Assembly (NCBI GenBank): GCA_045126215.1
Contig: JBGVOD010000051.1
Coordinates: forward strand, 1 to 64,000
Direction of reading: 5' to 3'
DNA length: 64,000 nucleotides
Origin: SVEL01 sp045126215
GTDB taxonomy: Bacteria > Bacillota > Clostridia > Lachnospirales > Lachnospiraceae
Below are positions 1 through 9,129 of the stretch, one piece after another. A program made the translations under genes and the position numbers. The notes beneath the pieces are model-generated. The model was not told where the DNA came from and did no database searches. It was given only the letters and a program-made list of their open reading frames with translations. Position 1 is the first letter of the stretch, and every line of letters starts with the position of its first letter.

Positions 1-189
1 GGTGTTCTTATTGCTGATAATGTGTTGCAGGAAGGAGATTTAGTTGAGTCTAAATTTACTGTAACAAGAAGGAACAGAACAATCCATAAAAGAATAAGAG
101 AATTCCTCTATGAGGTAAAGAATTCAGATAAGTTGTCAACGACAATAATTCCAATAGGTGATGGAATTACTATGAGTGTAAAATTATAG
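1..189 (+). CDS. trmR: tRNA 5-hydroxyuridine methyltransferase, C-terminal part (truncated by window edge)
   Basis: Only the last 62 residues are present, reading in frame from base 1 to a TAG at 187-189. The segment begins GVLIADNVL, the acidic-Asn motif of class I SAM-dependent O-methyltransferases of the YrrM type, and ends in the family's TTIIPIGDGITMSVK-like final strand. In Bacillus subtilis this family (TrmR) methylates 5-hydroxyuridine at the tRNA wobble position to 5-methoxyuridine. The next gene, nine bases on, is the U32-family protein that makes the hydroxyuridine, so the two probably act in sequence. The assignment rests on a partial sequence plus this neighbourhood; a generic O-methyltransferase cannot be excluded. 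Confidence 0.72.
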   Translation, partial: GVLIADNVLQEGDLVESKFTVTRRNRTIHKRIREFLYEVKNSDKLSTTIIPIGDGITMSVKL

Positions 190-198
190 GAGATTGAT

Positions 199-1428
199 AT
201 GTATAGTCGACCAGAACTTTTGATACCGGCAAATAATTTAGAAGTTTTAAGAATAGCCGTAATGTATGGAGCTGATGCTGTGTATATTGGTGGAGAGGCT
301 TTTGGATTACGTGCAAAGGCGAAGAATTTTACTTTGAAAGAGATGAAAGAAGGTATAGAATTTGCCCATGCTCATGATGTAAAAGTATATGTTACAGCTA
401 ATATTCTGGCTCATAATAATGATTTAGCTGGTGTGCGAAAATATTTTGAAGAGTTAAAAGATGTAAAACCGGATGCTCTTATCATTGCTGACCCGGCAAT
501 CTTTACTATAGCAAAAGAAGTATTACCTGATATGGAACTTCATATAAGTACCCAGGCAAATAATACAAATTATGGAACATATAATTTCTGGCACAGCCTT
601 GGTGCGAAGAGAGTTGTGTCTGCAAGAGAACTATCTCTTAGAGAAATCAGAGAGATTAGAGAAAATATTCCTGATGATCTTGAAATAGAAACATTTATTC
701 ATGGAGCTATGTGTATATCATATTCGGGAAGATGTCTGCTTAGTAACTTTATGGCAGGCAGAGATTCAAACAGAGGTGCCTGCACACATCCTTGCAGGTG
801 GAAATATGCTGTTGTTGAGGAATCACGTCCGGGGGAATACATGCCGGTTTATGAAAATGAAAGAGGAACATATATTTTTAATTCAAAAGATTTATGTATG
901 ATTGAACATATTCCGGAACTTATGGAGGCTGGCATAGACAGTTTCAAAATAGAGGGACGTATGAAGACTGCTTTATATGTTGCAACAGTTGCAAGAACAT
1001 ATAGAATGGCTATTGATGACTATAGAAAAGATATTAATCTTTACAAAGAAAGAATACCTTTCTATAAATCAGAAATTGCTAAATGCACATATAGACAATA
1101 TACAACAGGTTTCTTTTTTGGAAAACCGGATGAGAATACACAGATATATGAAAGTAACACTTATTGTAAAGAATACACATATCTTGGAATCATTGGAGAA
1201 GAAAAGAATGGTATGTATGAATTCGAGCAGAGAAATAAATTTTCAGTTGGAGAAATTATTGAAATAATGAAACCAAGTGGAGAAAATATAGAAGTTACAG
1301 TTAAGAGAATTGTTGACGAAGAAGGAAATGATATGGAATCATGTCCGCATCCAAAACAAAAGCTGTACGTAGACTTAGGAAATTCTCTTGATAAATATGA
1401 TATTATGAGGAGAAAAGAAGAAGAATAG
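199..1428 (+). CDS. trhP: U32 family protein, prephenate-dependent tRNA uridine hydroxylation protein TrhP
   Basis: A 409-residue U32 'peptidase' family protein. The family signature is seen around residues 163-210: ETFIHGAMC, then a Cys-containing SGRCLLS, then a Cys pair in ACTHPCRW, which in this family are linked to an iron-sulfur cluster. The N-terminus (PELLIPANNLEVLRIAV) and GADAVYIGG are the typical TIM-barrel start. Members of this group (YrrN/YrrO in B. subtilis, TrhP in E. coli) are needed for 5-hydroxyuridine at the tRNA wobble base rather than for proteolysis. A ribosome binding site TAGGAGA precedes the ATG by about 7 bases. It follows the methyltransferase by nine bases, so one operon is likely. 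The older name 'collagenase-like protease' would be misleading. Confidence 0.85.
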   Translation: MYSRPELLIPANNLEVLRIAVMYGADAVYIGGEAFGLRAKAKNFTLKEMKEGIEFAHAHDVKVYVTANILAHNNDLAGVRKYFEELKDVKPDALIIADPAIFTIAKEVLPDMELHISTQANNTNYGTYNFWHSLGAKRVVSARELSLREIREIRENIPDDLEIETFIHGAMCISYSGRCLLSNFMAGRDSNRGACTHPCRWKYAVVEESRPGEYMPVYENERGTYIFNSKDLCMIEHIPELMEAGIDSFKIEGRMKTALYVATVARTYRMAIDDYRKDINLYKERIPFYKSEIAKCTYRQYTTGFFFGKPDENTQIYESNTYCKEYTYLGIIGEEKNGMYEFEQRNKFSVGEIIEIMKPSGENIEVTVKRIVDEEGNDMESCPHPKQKLYVDLGNSLDKYDIMRRKEEE

Positions 1429-1502
1429 ACTTTTTTTATTGTACTTGCACAACACTTTGGGCGACGACATAAAATATATAAATGTTGCCTGAGGTGTTTT
1501 TT

Positions 1503-2138
1503 TTGGTTGCATTTAAAGAACCCTTGACAAAAGAGGAAGAAGAGAAATATATTAAGCTTTTTATGAGTGGAAATGAAGAAGCAAAACAAATACTTATTGA
1601 ACATAATCTGAGATTGGTTGCGCATATTATAAAAAAATATTCAGGTTGTGATAAAGATATAAATGATATGATATCTATTGGAACAATAGGACTTATAAAG
1701 GCAATAAATACCTTTAATCCGAATTCTGGAAATAAGCTTGTTACTTATGCGAGCAGATGTATTGATAATGAAATACTTATGTTTTTTAGAAATGAAAAAA
1801 AGAAAAACAGAGAAGTAAGCCTATATGAACCAATAGGTACTGATAAAGAAGGAAATGTAATAAGTATTGTAGATATTGTAACATTAGAAGATGAAGATAT
1901 TGTTGAAAAAGACGATTTATATAATAAGATAAAGGCATTAAGGGAAGGATTAACAACTGTGCTGAATGAAAGAGAAAAAGTAATAATTCAAAAGAGATAT
2001 GGAATAATAGATGGTGTGGAAACAACACAGCGAGAATTGGCAAAAGATATGAATATATCCAGAAGCTACGTTAGCAGAATAGAGAAGAGAGCATTACAAA
2101 AACTTAGAAAACATATTGAAAGTGTTGTTGACTTATAA
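1503..2138 (+). CDS. sigK: Sporulation sigma factor of the SigK type, no pro-sequence
   Basis: A sigma-70 family factor for late mother-cell gene expression. Region 2 is seen as NLRLVAHIIKKY followed by MISIGTIGLIKAI, and region 4 as TQRELAKDMNISRSYVSRIEKRALQKL; these resemble SigK more than SigE. I chose TTG at 1503 because GAGGTG (1491-1496) sits six bases upstream and the protein then starts MVAFKEPLTKEEEEKY, matching the mature start of B. subtilis SigK. An ATG at 1482 in the same frame would add only seven residues and has no good ribosome binding site. Either way the roughly 20-residue pro-peptide of B. subtilis pro-SigK is missing, as reported for Clostridioides difficile. The frame is intact, with no skin-like interruption. 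About 211 residues. Confidence 0.85.
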   Translation: MVAFKEPLTKEEEEKYIKLFMSGNEEAKQILIEHNLRLVAHIIKKYSGCDKDINDMISIGTIGLIKAINTFNPNSGNKLVTYASRCIDNEILMFFRNEKKKNREVSLYEPIGTDKEGNVISIVDIVTLEDEDIVEKDDLYNKIKALREGLTTVLNEREKVIIQKRYGIIDGVETTQRELAKDMNISRSYVSRIEKRALQKLRKHIESVVDL

Positions 2139-2201
2139 CGAATACGTGATATATAATCCATTAATGCAATAGATGGGAAAAGAAAGAATGAGGTACGGCA
2201 A

Positions 2202-3131
2202 ATGGACATAAGTGTTATTATAAATATTATGATTGAACTGTTTATTATGATATTTATTGGCTATATTTTATTTAAAGTTAAATTATTTGATAAGAATTTT
2301 AATCAGAAAATTACAAAGCTGATTTTGCATGTTACAATGCCTGCACTTATTATCAGTTCTGTTCTCAAACAGACATCAAAACCATCTGAACAAGTAGTTT
2401 ATATGACTTTTGGTGTGGCAATTGCAATGTTTCTTATCTTACCAATTATTGGACTTATTGTTGCAAAACTTATAAGAGCAGATAAAAAACAACAAGGGCT
2501 ATATGCATTTATGATGACATTTTCAAACATAGGATTTATGGGCTTTCCTGTAATATCTTCATTGTTTGGTTCGACTGCAGTCTTTTATACAGCAATTATA
2601 AATATAATTTTTAATATCACTTCATTTTCTATTGGAGTTATATTGTTAAGATATGGTGGAGGAGCAAAGGCAAAATTTAATATTCAAAAACTTTTGACAC
2701 CGGGTGTACTTTTTTCTGCATTAGCTATTGTGATTTATGCATTTAATATACAGTTTCCGGCAGTTGTTTCAAATACAATAGACAGAATAGGCTCTACAAC
2801 TACACCATTAGCTATGTTGCTTATGGGTTCAACTCTTGCAACAATGAATCTTATTCAGATATTTAATGAAGGAAGAGTATATTTATTCTGCATCATAAAG
2901 CAGATTATTATTCCTATTATTGTTTATCCAACTGTAAAATATTTCGTCCATGATTCATTGTTGTTTGGAGTTGTTATGGTTCTTCTAATGATGCCTGTTG
3001 CAACTAATGCTATAATGTTCTCTATAGAGTGTGAAGGAGATGAAAAACTGGCAGCAAAATCAGTGTTTATTTCCACGGTGCTTTCGCTATTTACCATTCC
3101 TGCACTTATGTATTTCCTGAAATTAATATAA
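2202..3131 (+). CDS. AEC family (auxin efflux carrier-type) membrane transporter
   Basis: A 309-residue integral membrane protein with about ten hydrophobic segments, beginning IINIMIELFIMIFIGYILFK. The pattern of two five-helix halves, with conserved short motifs near the end of each half (FSNIGFMGFPVISSLFG around residue 110 and VATNAIMFSIECEGD near 268), is that of the AEC/bile-acid:sodium symporter-like superfamily (Pfam Mem_trans). In bacteria such proteins export or import small organic acids such as malate or malonate, but the substrate cannot be read from sequence. GAGGTA lies ten bases before the ATG. It is followed by a non-coding stretch holding a foldback repeat and probably forms the end of its transcription unit. 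Confidence 0.8.
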   Translation: MDISVIINIMIELFIMIFIGYILFKVKLFDKNFNQKITKLILHVTMPALIISSVLKQTSKPSEQVVYMTFGVAIAMFLILPIIGLIVAKLIRADKKQQGLYAFMMTFSNIGFMGFPVISSLFGSTAVFYTAIINIIFNITSFSIGVILLRYGGGAKAKFNIQKLLTPGVLFSALAIVIYAFNIQFPAVVSNTIDRIGSTTTPLAMLLMGSTLATMNLIQIFNEGRVYLFCIIKQIIIPIIVYPTVKYFVHDSLLFGVVMVLLMMPVATNAIMFSIECEGDEKLAAKSVFISTVLSLFTIPALMYFLKLI

Positions 3132-3135
3132 TAGC

Positions 3136-3251
3136 GTTTTGAATTTATAAAGTTAGTACGTTCATAGGTATCTTCAAGTATTTTTAGAGGCATATGCCTC
3201 TAAAAATACTAAAAGATATCTGTGGACACATTAACCTTATAAATTTAAAAC
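3136..3251. repeat. Foldback repeat, short copy (element 1)
   Basis: The two ends are inverted copies of each other: GTTTTGAATTTATAAAGTTA at 3136-3155 matches the reverse complement of 3232-3251 at 18 of 20 positions. A perfect 34-base palindrome, two 17-base arms built on ATGCCTCTAAAAATACT, fills the centre at 3177-3210. The ends are shared with a larger element at 52804-53138, which makes this a dispersed MITE-like or structured intergenic repeat rather than only a terminator. The palindrome may also end transcription of the upstream carrier gene, but it lacks a clean T run. No flanking target-site duplication was recognised. Confidence 0.7.
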
Positions 3252-3405
3252 ATGCTTGCAGATAGAAAAACAAATAAACAATACGTTATTATATGTTTGT
3301 GAGGTAAACACTTTACATAAATGAATTTCTCTGCTAAACTTCTAATATCTTAATCTTAATCTAAATTTATTTCACTTTGGTTTCTTAATTGATTCCCATA
3401 AGTTT

Positions 3406-4923
3406 ATGTTTTGTAAAATTAAAAGTGCCGCAATACACGGCGTAGAAATGAAAGAAATAAATGTTGAAGTAGACATTAGTGATGGACTTCCTAGTTTTGA
3501 TATGGTGGGGTTACTTAACTCTGAAGTAAAAGAGTCAAGAGAACGTGTTCGTACTGCTGTAAAGAATATAGGAATTGCGATTCCTCCAAAAAGGATTACT
3601 GTAAGTCTTTCACCTGCAAATGTTAGAAAAATGGGAAATTTTTTTGATTTGCCAATTGCAATAGGTATCTTAAAATCATTGGGTGTGGTTGGTGAAAGGG
3701 ATTTTAAAGATACTGTTATAATTGGTGAATTAAGTCTGGATGGACATGTAAATCCAATTGAGGGTGTTATTACCATAGTATATGATGGCTTATTAAAAGG
3801 GTATCGTAGATTTATTGTTCCGAAAGAAAATGCAAAAGAAGGATGTGTTGTAGAAGGCGCCATGGTATATGGTGTGGAATCACTTAAAGATGCAATTGAC
3901 CTGATAAACAATGATTTTGACAGAGAGTGTGAAAAGATAAATATAGAAAAAATAATCGAATCATATGTAGAGGAAATAGCAGACTTTGCGGATATATCAG
4001 GGCATGAACTTGCTAAAAGAGCTGCAATCATAGCTGCATGTGGAATGCATCATATGTTGTTGGTAGGTCCGCCAGGTTCGGGCAAATCTATGCTTGCATC
4101 CAGAATAAGCGGAATTATGCCAAAACCAAATATTGATGAGTGTATAGAGATAACAAAAATTCACTCAGTGGCAGGTAAATTAAATGGAAAACCTTTGATA
4201 ATAGAGAGACCATTTAGAGCACCACATCATACGGTGACAGAACCTGCTCTTATAGGAGGAGGGGGAATTCCAAGACCTGGTGAAATATCATTGGCACATA
4301 AAGGTGTACTGTTTCTTGATGAACTTGCTGAATTTAGAAATGATACCATAGATGTTTTGAGGGAACCATTAGAAAATGGGAAAATTTCCATCAGCAGAAT
4401 TAATGGTGTGTATGATTTTCCAGCATCGTTTATGCTTGTTGCAGCCACAAATCCCTGTAAATGTGGATATTATCCTGATAGGACAAGGTGTAATTGCACA
4501 GAATATCAGGTGAAAAATTATCTTGGAAGAATAAGTGGTCCTATTTTAGACAGAATTGATATGTGTGTAAGTATGCAGGGGATTAATATTGAAGAACTCA
4601 CTTCGGAAAACAAAGGAATGCCCACAGATGAAATGAAAGCTATTATTCAAAAGGGGCGAAATATGCAGATTAAGAGATATAAAAATTTTCAAACATTTAA
4701 TGGAAAAATACAGTCAAAGGATATAAAGAAATTTTGCCTTATTGATAAGTCTGCAAATGAAATCTTAAATATGGCTTATAAAAAACTCCGATTGAGTGCA
4801 AGATCATATAATAAAGTATTAAAAGTTGCAAGGACAATAGCTGATATAGATGAAAGTGAAATGATTGAGAAAAGACATATCGCAGAAGCATTGGGATACA
4901 GGTTTGATAGTCTTTATAAGTAG
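3406..4923 (+). CDS. comM: YifB/ComM family Mg-chelatase-like AAA+ ATPase
   Basis: 505 residues, the usual length of the family. The N-terminal ChlI-like domain (FCKIKSAAIHGVEMKEINVEV; residues about 1-190) carries LSPANVRKMG and FDLPIAIGIL. The AAA+ core has a Walker A GPPGSGKSM near residue 222, Walker B GVLFLDELAEF near 300, an arginine-rich region and a C-terminal Mg_chelatase_C helical domain. ComM orthologues are hexameric helicases promoting branch migration during natural transformation. Here the gene lies directly before dprA, another transformation/recombination mediator, the common Firmicute arrangement. The start has no strong ribosome binding site but matches the family N-terminus. 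It begins 155 bases beyond foldback element 1. Confidence 0.9.
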   Translation: MFCKIKSAAIHGVEMKEINVEVDISDGLPSFDMVGLLNSEVKESRERVRTAVKNIGIAIPPKRITVSLSPANVRKMGNFFDLPIAIGILKSLGVVGERDFKDTVIIGELSLDGHVNPIEGVITIVYDGLLKGYRRFIVPKENAKEGCVVEGAMVYGVESLKDAIDLINNDFDRECEKINIEKIIESYVEEIADFADISGHELAKRAAIIAACGMHHMLLVGPPGSGKSMLASRISGIMPKPNIDECIEITKIHSVAGKLNGKPLIIERPFRAPHHTVTEPALIGGGGIPRPGEISLAHKGVLFLDELAEFRNDTIDVLREPLENGKISISRINGVYDFPASFMLVAATNPCKCGYYPDRTRCNCTEYQVKNYLGRISGPILDRIDMCVSMQGINIEELTSENKGMPTDEMKAIIQKGRNMQIKRYKNFQTFNGKIQSKDIKKFCLIDKSANEILNMAYKKLRLSARSYNKVLKVARTIADIDESEMIEKRHIAEALGYRFDSLYK

Positions 4924-4974
4924 ACAGTTTCAGTTTTAATAGGAAATATACATAATTAAAAGGAGGTATTATAT

Positions 4975-6087
4975 ATGACAGAATATGAATATATGCTTTG
5001 GTTGTGCCATATAGATGATATGTGGCATATAAAAATGCAAAGATTATTAGAATGTTTTGGCAGCGCAAAAGAAATATTTGAGGCAAAAGAAGAAACAATA
5101 TATAAAGCATTAAGAAAAATTTCAGATATATATGGAACAAAAATTGATATTGAACTTGAAACGGGGAAAATACAAACAGCAAAGAGAAATATAAAAAATA
5201 TAAACAATATTATCCAAAATATGAATAAAAAAGATATTAGCTTCACATATTATGGTCTTGGGAATTTTCCTAAAAGACTGAAACTCATTAGTGAGCCTCC
5301 GATGGTTTTGTTTTATAGAGGAGAATTACCAAAAGAAGGGGAGAAAGCTTTGGGTATTGTGGGTGCGAGAGCGTGTACCGAATATGGTAAGAGTATTTCA
5401 AGAAAACTGGCGGCTGAGGTTTCAAGATATGGAATAAATATAATAAGCGGGATGGCAAGAGGTATTGATTCTATGGCGCATATTGGATGCCTTGATTCTG
5501 ATTGTAAAACTTATGCCGTTTTGGGATGTGGTGTTGATATATGTTATCCCTGTGAAAATATTGAATTATATGAGAATATAAGACATAAAGGAGGAATAAT
5601 ATCAGAATATCCACCAGGAGCAAGACCGCTAGCATATCGTTTTCCATTGAGAAATAGAATAATATCCGGATTATCTGATGCTGTTGTTATGATAGAGGCA
5701 AAGGAAAAAAGTGGTTCTTTTATAACGATTGATCATGCTCTTAGTCAGGGAAAAACTGTTTATGCTTTACCGGGAAGAGTAACTGACCCGTTAAGTATCG
5801 GGTGTAATAGGCTGATATTGGAAGGTGCAATTCCGCTTATAAATTCAAAACAGATTGTGGATGAACTGATGCCGGATAGTTTTATTAAAAATAAAAAAAA
5901 TAATATTTTCCTTGAAAAAGAATATGAAGTGGTGTATAGTTGTCTCGATTTGCAACCAACATCGGCAGAGAAATTGGCGAAAAGGTTGAATATATCAATC
6001 CCTGAAATATACGAGAAATTGTTATATTTAGAAATGAATGGATTGATATTAGAATCATCAAAGGGACAGTTTATAAAGAAATTTTAG
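4975..6087 (+). CDS. dprA: DNA-processing protein DprA
   Basis: A 370-residue DprA/Smf protein, loader of RecA on incoming single-stranded DNA. The Rossmann-like core is seen from about residue 125: GIVGARACTEYG, then ISGMARGIDSMAH, then AVLGCGVDICYP and the SGSFITIDHAL and VYALPGRVTDP segments. An N-terminal helix-hairpin-like region precedes it, and a winged-helix DprA C-domain occupies about residues 310-370 (QPTSAEKLAKRLNISIPEIYEKL). A near-perfect AAAAGGAGG ribosome binding site lies upstream of ATG 4975. It sits between comM and topA, a conserved Firmicute order. In organisms not known to be competent it still serves recombination. Confidence 0.93.
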   Translation: MTEYEYMLWLCHIDDMWHIKMQRLLECFGSAKEIFEAKEETIYKALRKISDIYGTKIDIELETGKIQTAKRNIKNINNIIQNMNKKDISFTYYGLGNFPKRLKLISEPPMVLFYRGELPKEGEKALGIVGARACTEYGKSISRKLAAEVSRYGINIISGMARGIDSMAHIGCLDSDCKTYAVLGCGVDICYPCENIELYENIRHKGGIISEYPPGARPLAYRFPLRNRIISGLSDAVVMIEAKEKSGSFITIDHALSQGKTVYALPGRVTDPLSIGCNRLILEGAIPLINSKQIVDELMPDSFIKNKKNNIFLEKEYEVVYSCLDLQPTSAEKLAKRLNISIPEIYEKLLYLEMNGLILESSKGQFIKKF

Positions 6088-6112
6088 TATTTTTAGAAAG
6101 AGATGAGAGTGT

Positions 6113-8179
6113 ATGGCAAAATATTTTGTTATAGTGGAATCACCTGCTAAAGTAAAAACAATTAAAAAATTCTTAGGTAAAAATTATGAAGTTGCTGCAT
6201 CAAATGGACATATTAGGGATTTGCCAAAGAGTACTCTTGGCGTTGATATAGCAAACGATTATGAACCAAAATATATAACTATAAGAGGAAAAGGGGATAA
6301 ACTTGCAGAGCTAAAAAAACAGGTTAAAAAGGCTGATGTTGTATATCTTGCAACTGATCCGGACCGTGAAGGAGAAGCTATATCGTGGCATCTTGCAAAT
6401 GCACTAAAGCTTGATTCGTCAAAAATGAAAAGAATCACTTTTAATGAAATAACTGAAAATGCTGTAAAGGATTCACTTAAAAATCCAAGAGAGATTAATA
6501 TGAATCTTGTGGATGCACAGCAGGCAAGAAGAGTTCTTGACAGAATGGTTGGTTATGGAATTAGTCCTCTTTTATGGACAAAGGTAAAGAGAGGATTAAG
6601 TGCAGGAAGAGTACAGTCTGTTGCACTTAGAATGATTTGTGACAGAGAAGATGAAATAAATGCTTTTATTCCGGAGGAATACTGGACATTGGAGGCATGT
6701 CTTGATATAAAAGGTGAAAAGAAACCTTTAGTTGCAAAGTTCTACGGTGACAAATCAGGAAAAAGGACAATTACAAGTGGAGCTGAACTTGATAAAATTG
6801 TAAAAGAAATAAAAAAGGGAAAATTCAAAGTTGTTGATATAAAGAACAGCGAGAGAATTAAGAAAGCTCCAATTCCATTTACAACATCAACATTACAGCA
6901 GGAAGCATCAAAAACCCTGAATTTTTCAACACAAAAAACTATGAGACTGGCACAGCAGCTTTATGAAGGTGTTGATATAAAAGGAAAAGGTACAATCGGT
7001 TTGATTACTTATTTACGTACTGATTCTACACGTATTTCAGAAGAGGCAGATAAACAGGCCAGAGCGTTCGTTGAAAGTAATTATGGTAAAGAATTTGTTG
7101 GAAAAACAGATGAATCTAAGAAAAGTACAAATAAAATACAAGATGCACATGAAGCTATCAGACCAACAAATATAGAGCTTACACCTGCAAAGATTAAAGA
7201 TGAACTTTCAAGAGATTTATTTAGATTATATCAGCTTATATGGAAGAGATTTACAGCATCACGTATGTCTGAAGCAAAATATGAGACAACATCAGTAAAA
7301 ATAGAGTGTGCATCATATTTATTTAATGTTTCAACATCTAAAATTGCATTTGATGGATTTATGTCCGTTTATGTTGATTCTGATGATGAAAAACCAGAGT
7401 CGAATACTGTACTTAATAAGATAACAAAAGACACAGAGCTTAAGCTTACTGATGTAGAAAAAAAACAACATTTTACTCAGCCACCAGCTCATTATACAGA
7501 AGCTGCTCTTGTTAAAGCGTTGGAAGAACAGGGAATTGGAAGACCAAGTACTTATGCACCAACAATAACGACAATTATTGCCAGAAGATATGTTGCAAAA
7601 GAAAATAAAAATCTTTATGTTACTGAACTTGGTGAAGCAGTGAATAATATTATGAAGACTGCATTTACAGCTATTGTTGATACAAGCTTTACTGCAAATC
7701 TTGAATCATTACTGGATATGGTTGAAGAAGGACTTGTTGCATGGAAAACAGTAATTAGAAACTTCTATCCTGACCTGGATGAGGCGATTAAAAATGCAGA
7801 GAAAGCACTGGAAAAAATAGAAATACAAGATGAAGAGACAGATGTAGAATGCGAATTATGTGGAAGAAAAATGGTAATCAAATATGGCCCACATGGTAAA
7901 TTCCTTGCATGTCCTGGATTTCCAGAATGCAGAAATACATTACCTTATTTTGAAAAAATCGGGGTTGCCTGTCCTAAATGTGGCAATGACATAGTAATTA
8001 GAAAGACTAAAAAGGGTAGAAAATTCTACGGTTGTGTAAACAACAATGAATGTGATTTTATGTCATGGCAGAAACCAATTGAGAAAAAGTGTCCACAGTG
8101 TGGAAGTTATATGGTAGAAAAAGGCAATAAAATTGCATGTGCAGATGAAAACTGTGGATATGTTGGAGAAAAAGAGTAA
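6113..8179 (+). CDS. topA: DNA topoisomerase I (type IA)
   Basis: 688 residues. The N-terminal Toprim domain starts FVIVESPAKVKTIKKFL and contains the metal-binding DPDREGEAISWHL. The catalytic tyrosine is Tyr300 in TYLRTDSTR. The gate helix region (QPPAHYTEAALVKALEEQGIG) follows near residue 463. At the C-terminus are three four-Cys zinc modules starting at about residues 581, 621 and 661 (CELCG, CPKCG, CPQCG), as in E. coli-type TopA. The enzyme relaxes negative supercoils behind RNA polymerase. The gap to dprA is 25 bases and to codY only 2, so dprA-topA-codY are probably co-transcribed. Confidence 0.97.
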   Translation: MAKYFVIVESPAKVKTIKKFLGKNYEVAASNGHIRDLPKSTLGVDIANDYEPKYITIRGKGDKLAELKKQVKKADVVYLATDPDREGEAISWHLANALKLDSSKMKRITFNEITENAVKDSLKNPREINMNLVDAQQARRVLDRMVGYGISPLLWTKVKRGLSAGRVQSVALRMICDREDEINAFIPEEYWTLEACLDIKGEKKPLVAKFYGDKSGKRTITSGAELDKIVKEIKKGKFKVVDIKNSERIKKAPIPFTTSTLQQEASKTLNFSTQKTMRLAQQLYEGVDIKGKGTIGLITYLRTDSTRISEEADKQARAFVESNYGKEFVGKTDESKKSTNKIQDAHEAIRPTNIELTPAKIKDELSRDLFRLYQLIWKRFTASRMSEAKYETTSVKIECASYLFNVSTSKIAFDGFMSVYVDSDDEKPESNTVLNKITKDTELKLTDVEKKQHFTQPPAHYTEAALVKALEEQGIGRPSTYAPTITTIIARRYVAKENKNLYVTELGEAVNNIMKTAFTAIVDTSFTANLESLLDMVEEGLVAWKTVIRNFYPDLDEAIKNAEKALEKIEIQDEETDVECELCGRKMVIKYGPHGKFLACPGFPECRNTLPYFEKIGVACPKCGNDIVIRKTKKGRKFYGCVNNNECDFMSWQKPIEKKCPQCGSYMVEKGNKIACADENCGYVGEKE

Positions 8180-8181
8180 TT

Positions 8182-8952
8182 ATGATAAATATACAATTAC
8201 TGGACAAAACAAGAAAGATTAACAAACTATTACACGATAATGATTCTTCAAAATTATCTTTTTGTGATATTTCAAATGTTTTATCGGATATTTTGGACTC
8301 ACATATATACGTAATAAGCAAAAAAGGTAAAGTTCTCGGTATATGTAGAGATAAAAAACAGGAAGAAATAGAGGACTTTTCTAGTTTGAAAATTGGAAAG
8401 ATAATTGATAAAAATTTCAATGAGCGTTTATTAAGTATATTGTCAACAAAAGAAAATGCAAATCTATTAACATTAGGATTTGATGAAGAGAATGCCAATA
8501 GATTCAGTGCTATTGTCACACCAATAAATATGGCAGGAGAGAGACTTGGAACACTATTCATTTATAAGGAAAATGCTCAATATGAAATAGAAGATATAAT
8601 TCTGTCGGAGTATGGTACAACAGTGGTAGGACTTGAAATGCTCAGGTCTGTTAGTGAAGAAAATGCAGAAGAGGAAAGAAATTTTAAAAAGATAAAATCA
8701 GCCATTGGTACATTATCTTTTTCGGAGCTTGAAGCAGTAAAACATGTCTTTGATGAACTGGAAGGACAAGAGGGGATGATTGTTGCAAGCAAGATTGCTG
8801 ACAGAGCAGGAATTACAAGATCAGTTATTGTAAATGCAATAAGAAAGTTTGTAAGCGCAGGCGTAATAGAAGCAAAATCATCGGGTATGAAAGGAACATA
8901 TATAAAGGTTCTGAATGAAAATCTTACCGATGAACTAAAAAAATATATATAA
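8182..8952 (+). CDS. codY: GTP-sensing global transcriptional repressor CodY
   Basis: 256 residues, full length. The N-terminus QLLDKTRKINKLLHDNDSSK is characteristic of CodY and opens the GAF domain (about residues 1-155) that binds branched-chain amino acids in well-studied species. The winged helix-turn-helix is near residues 203-235, with the near-invariant ASKIADRAGITRSVIVNAIRK recognition region. CodY couples GTP and isoleucine/valine levels to expression of nutrient, motility and virulence genes. It begins two bases after the topA stop and ends before a strong terminator, with the fla/che operon starting about 300 bases on. I did not find a convincing CodY box upstream of flgB or ilvE. 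Confidence 0.97.
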   Translation: MINIQLLDKTRKINKLLHDNDSSKLSFCDISNVLSDILDSHIYVISKKGKVLGICRDKKQEEIEDFSSLKIGKIIDKNFNERLLSILSTKENANLLTLGFDEENANRFSAIVTPINMAGERLGTLFIYKENAQYEIEDIILSEYGTTVVGLEMLRSVSEENAEEERNFKKIKSAIGTLSFSELEAVKHVFDELEGQEGMIVASKIADRAGITRSVIVNAIRKFVSAGVIEAKSSGMKGTYIKVLNENLTDELKKYI

Positions 8953-8964
8953 GTACTTTATAAC

Positions 8965-9004
8965 CATTCAGAATATTCCGATAAATATTCTAGAATGTTT
9001 TTTT
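8965..9004 (+). terminator. Rho-independent terminator after codY
   Basis: Stem of CATTC-AGAATATT (8965-8977) with AATATTCT-(A)-GAATG (8984-8997), one bulged A, six-base loop, then seven T at 8998-9004. It ends the topA-codY unit and insulates the flagellar operon. Confidence 0.85.
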
Positions 9005-9013
9005 GTTGCACAA

Positions 9014-9129
9014 GACTGGCAAGCACTATCATGCTTGCATGAAATAGTATTTGCCGGTCGTAAGAACATGGAGCGCAATAGTGCGGAATGTTTGCGTGCA
9101 AAATCGAGTAGGTGTCAGCCTACTCGATT
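9014..9129 (+). other. Three tandem hairpins of unknown function upstream of flgB
   Basis: This 309-base gap between codY and flgB holds no gene. Hairpin 1 (9014-9059) pairs GACTGGCAA with TTGCCGGTC, then ACTAT with ATAGT and CATGC with GCATG. Hairpin 2 (9065-9092) pairs AACAT with ATGTT around CGCA/TGCG. Hairpin 3 (9102-9129) pairs AATCGAGTAGG perfectly with CCTACTCGATT over a six-base loop. The composition is richer in GC than the flanks. The stretch lies upstream of the SigA-like promoter at 9183, so it is either a small RNA, part of a longer leader from a promoter further upstream, or a protein-binding region. It does not match the GEMM (c-di-GMP) riboswitch core as I know it. Confidence 0.45.

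Noticed and set aside
3372..4031. A 219-codon minus-strand frame opposite comM
   Set aside because: Antisense shadow of a conserved ATPase gene, with no family resemblance.
9014..9129. c-di-GMP (GEMM) riboswitch before the flagellar operon
   Set aside because: Known in C. difficile upstream of flgB, but the conserved core and tetraloop-receptor arrangement are not found, and the stretch lies upstream of the likely promoter.
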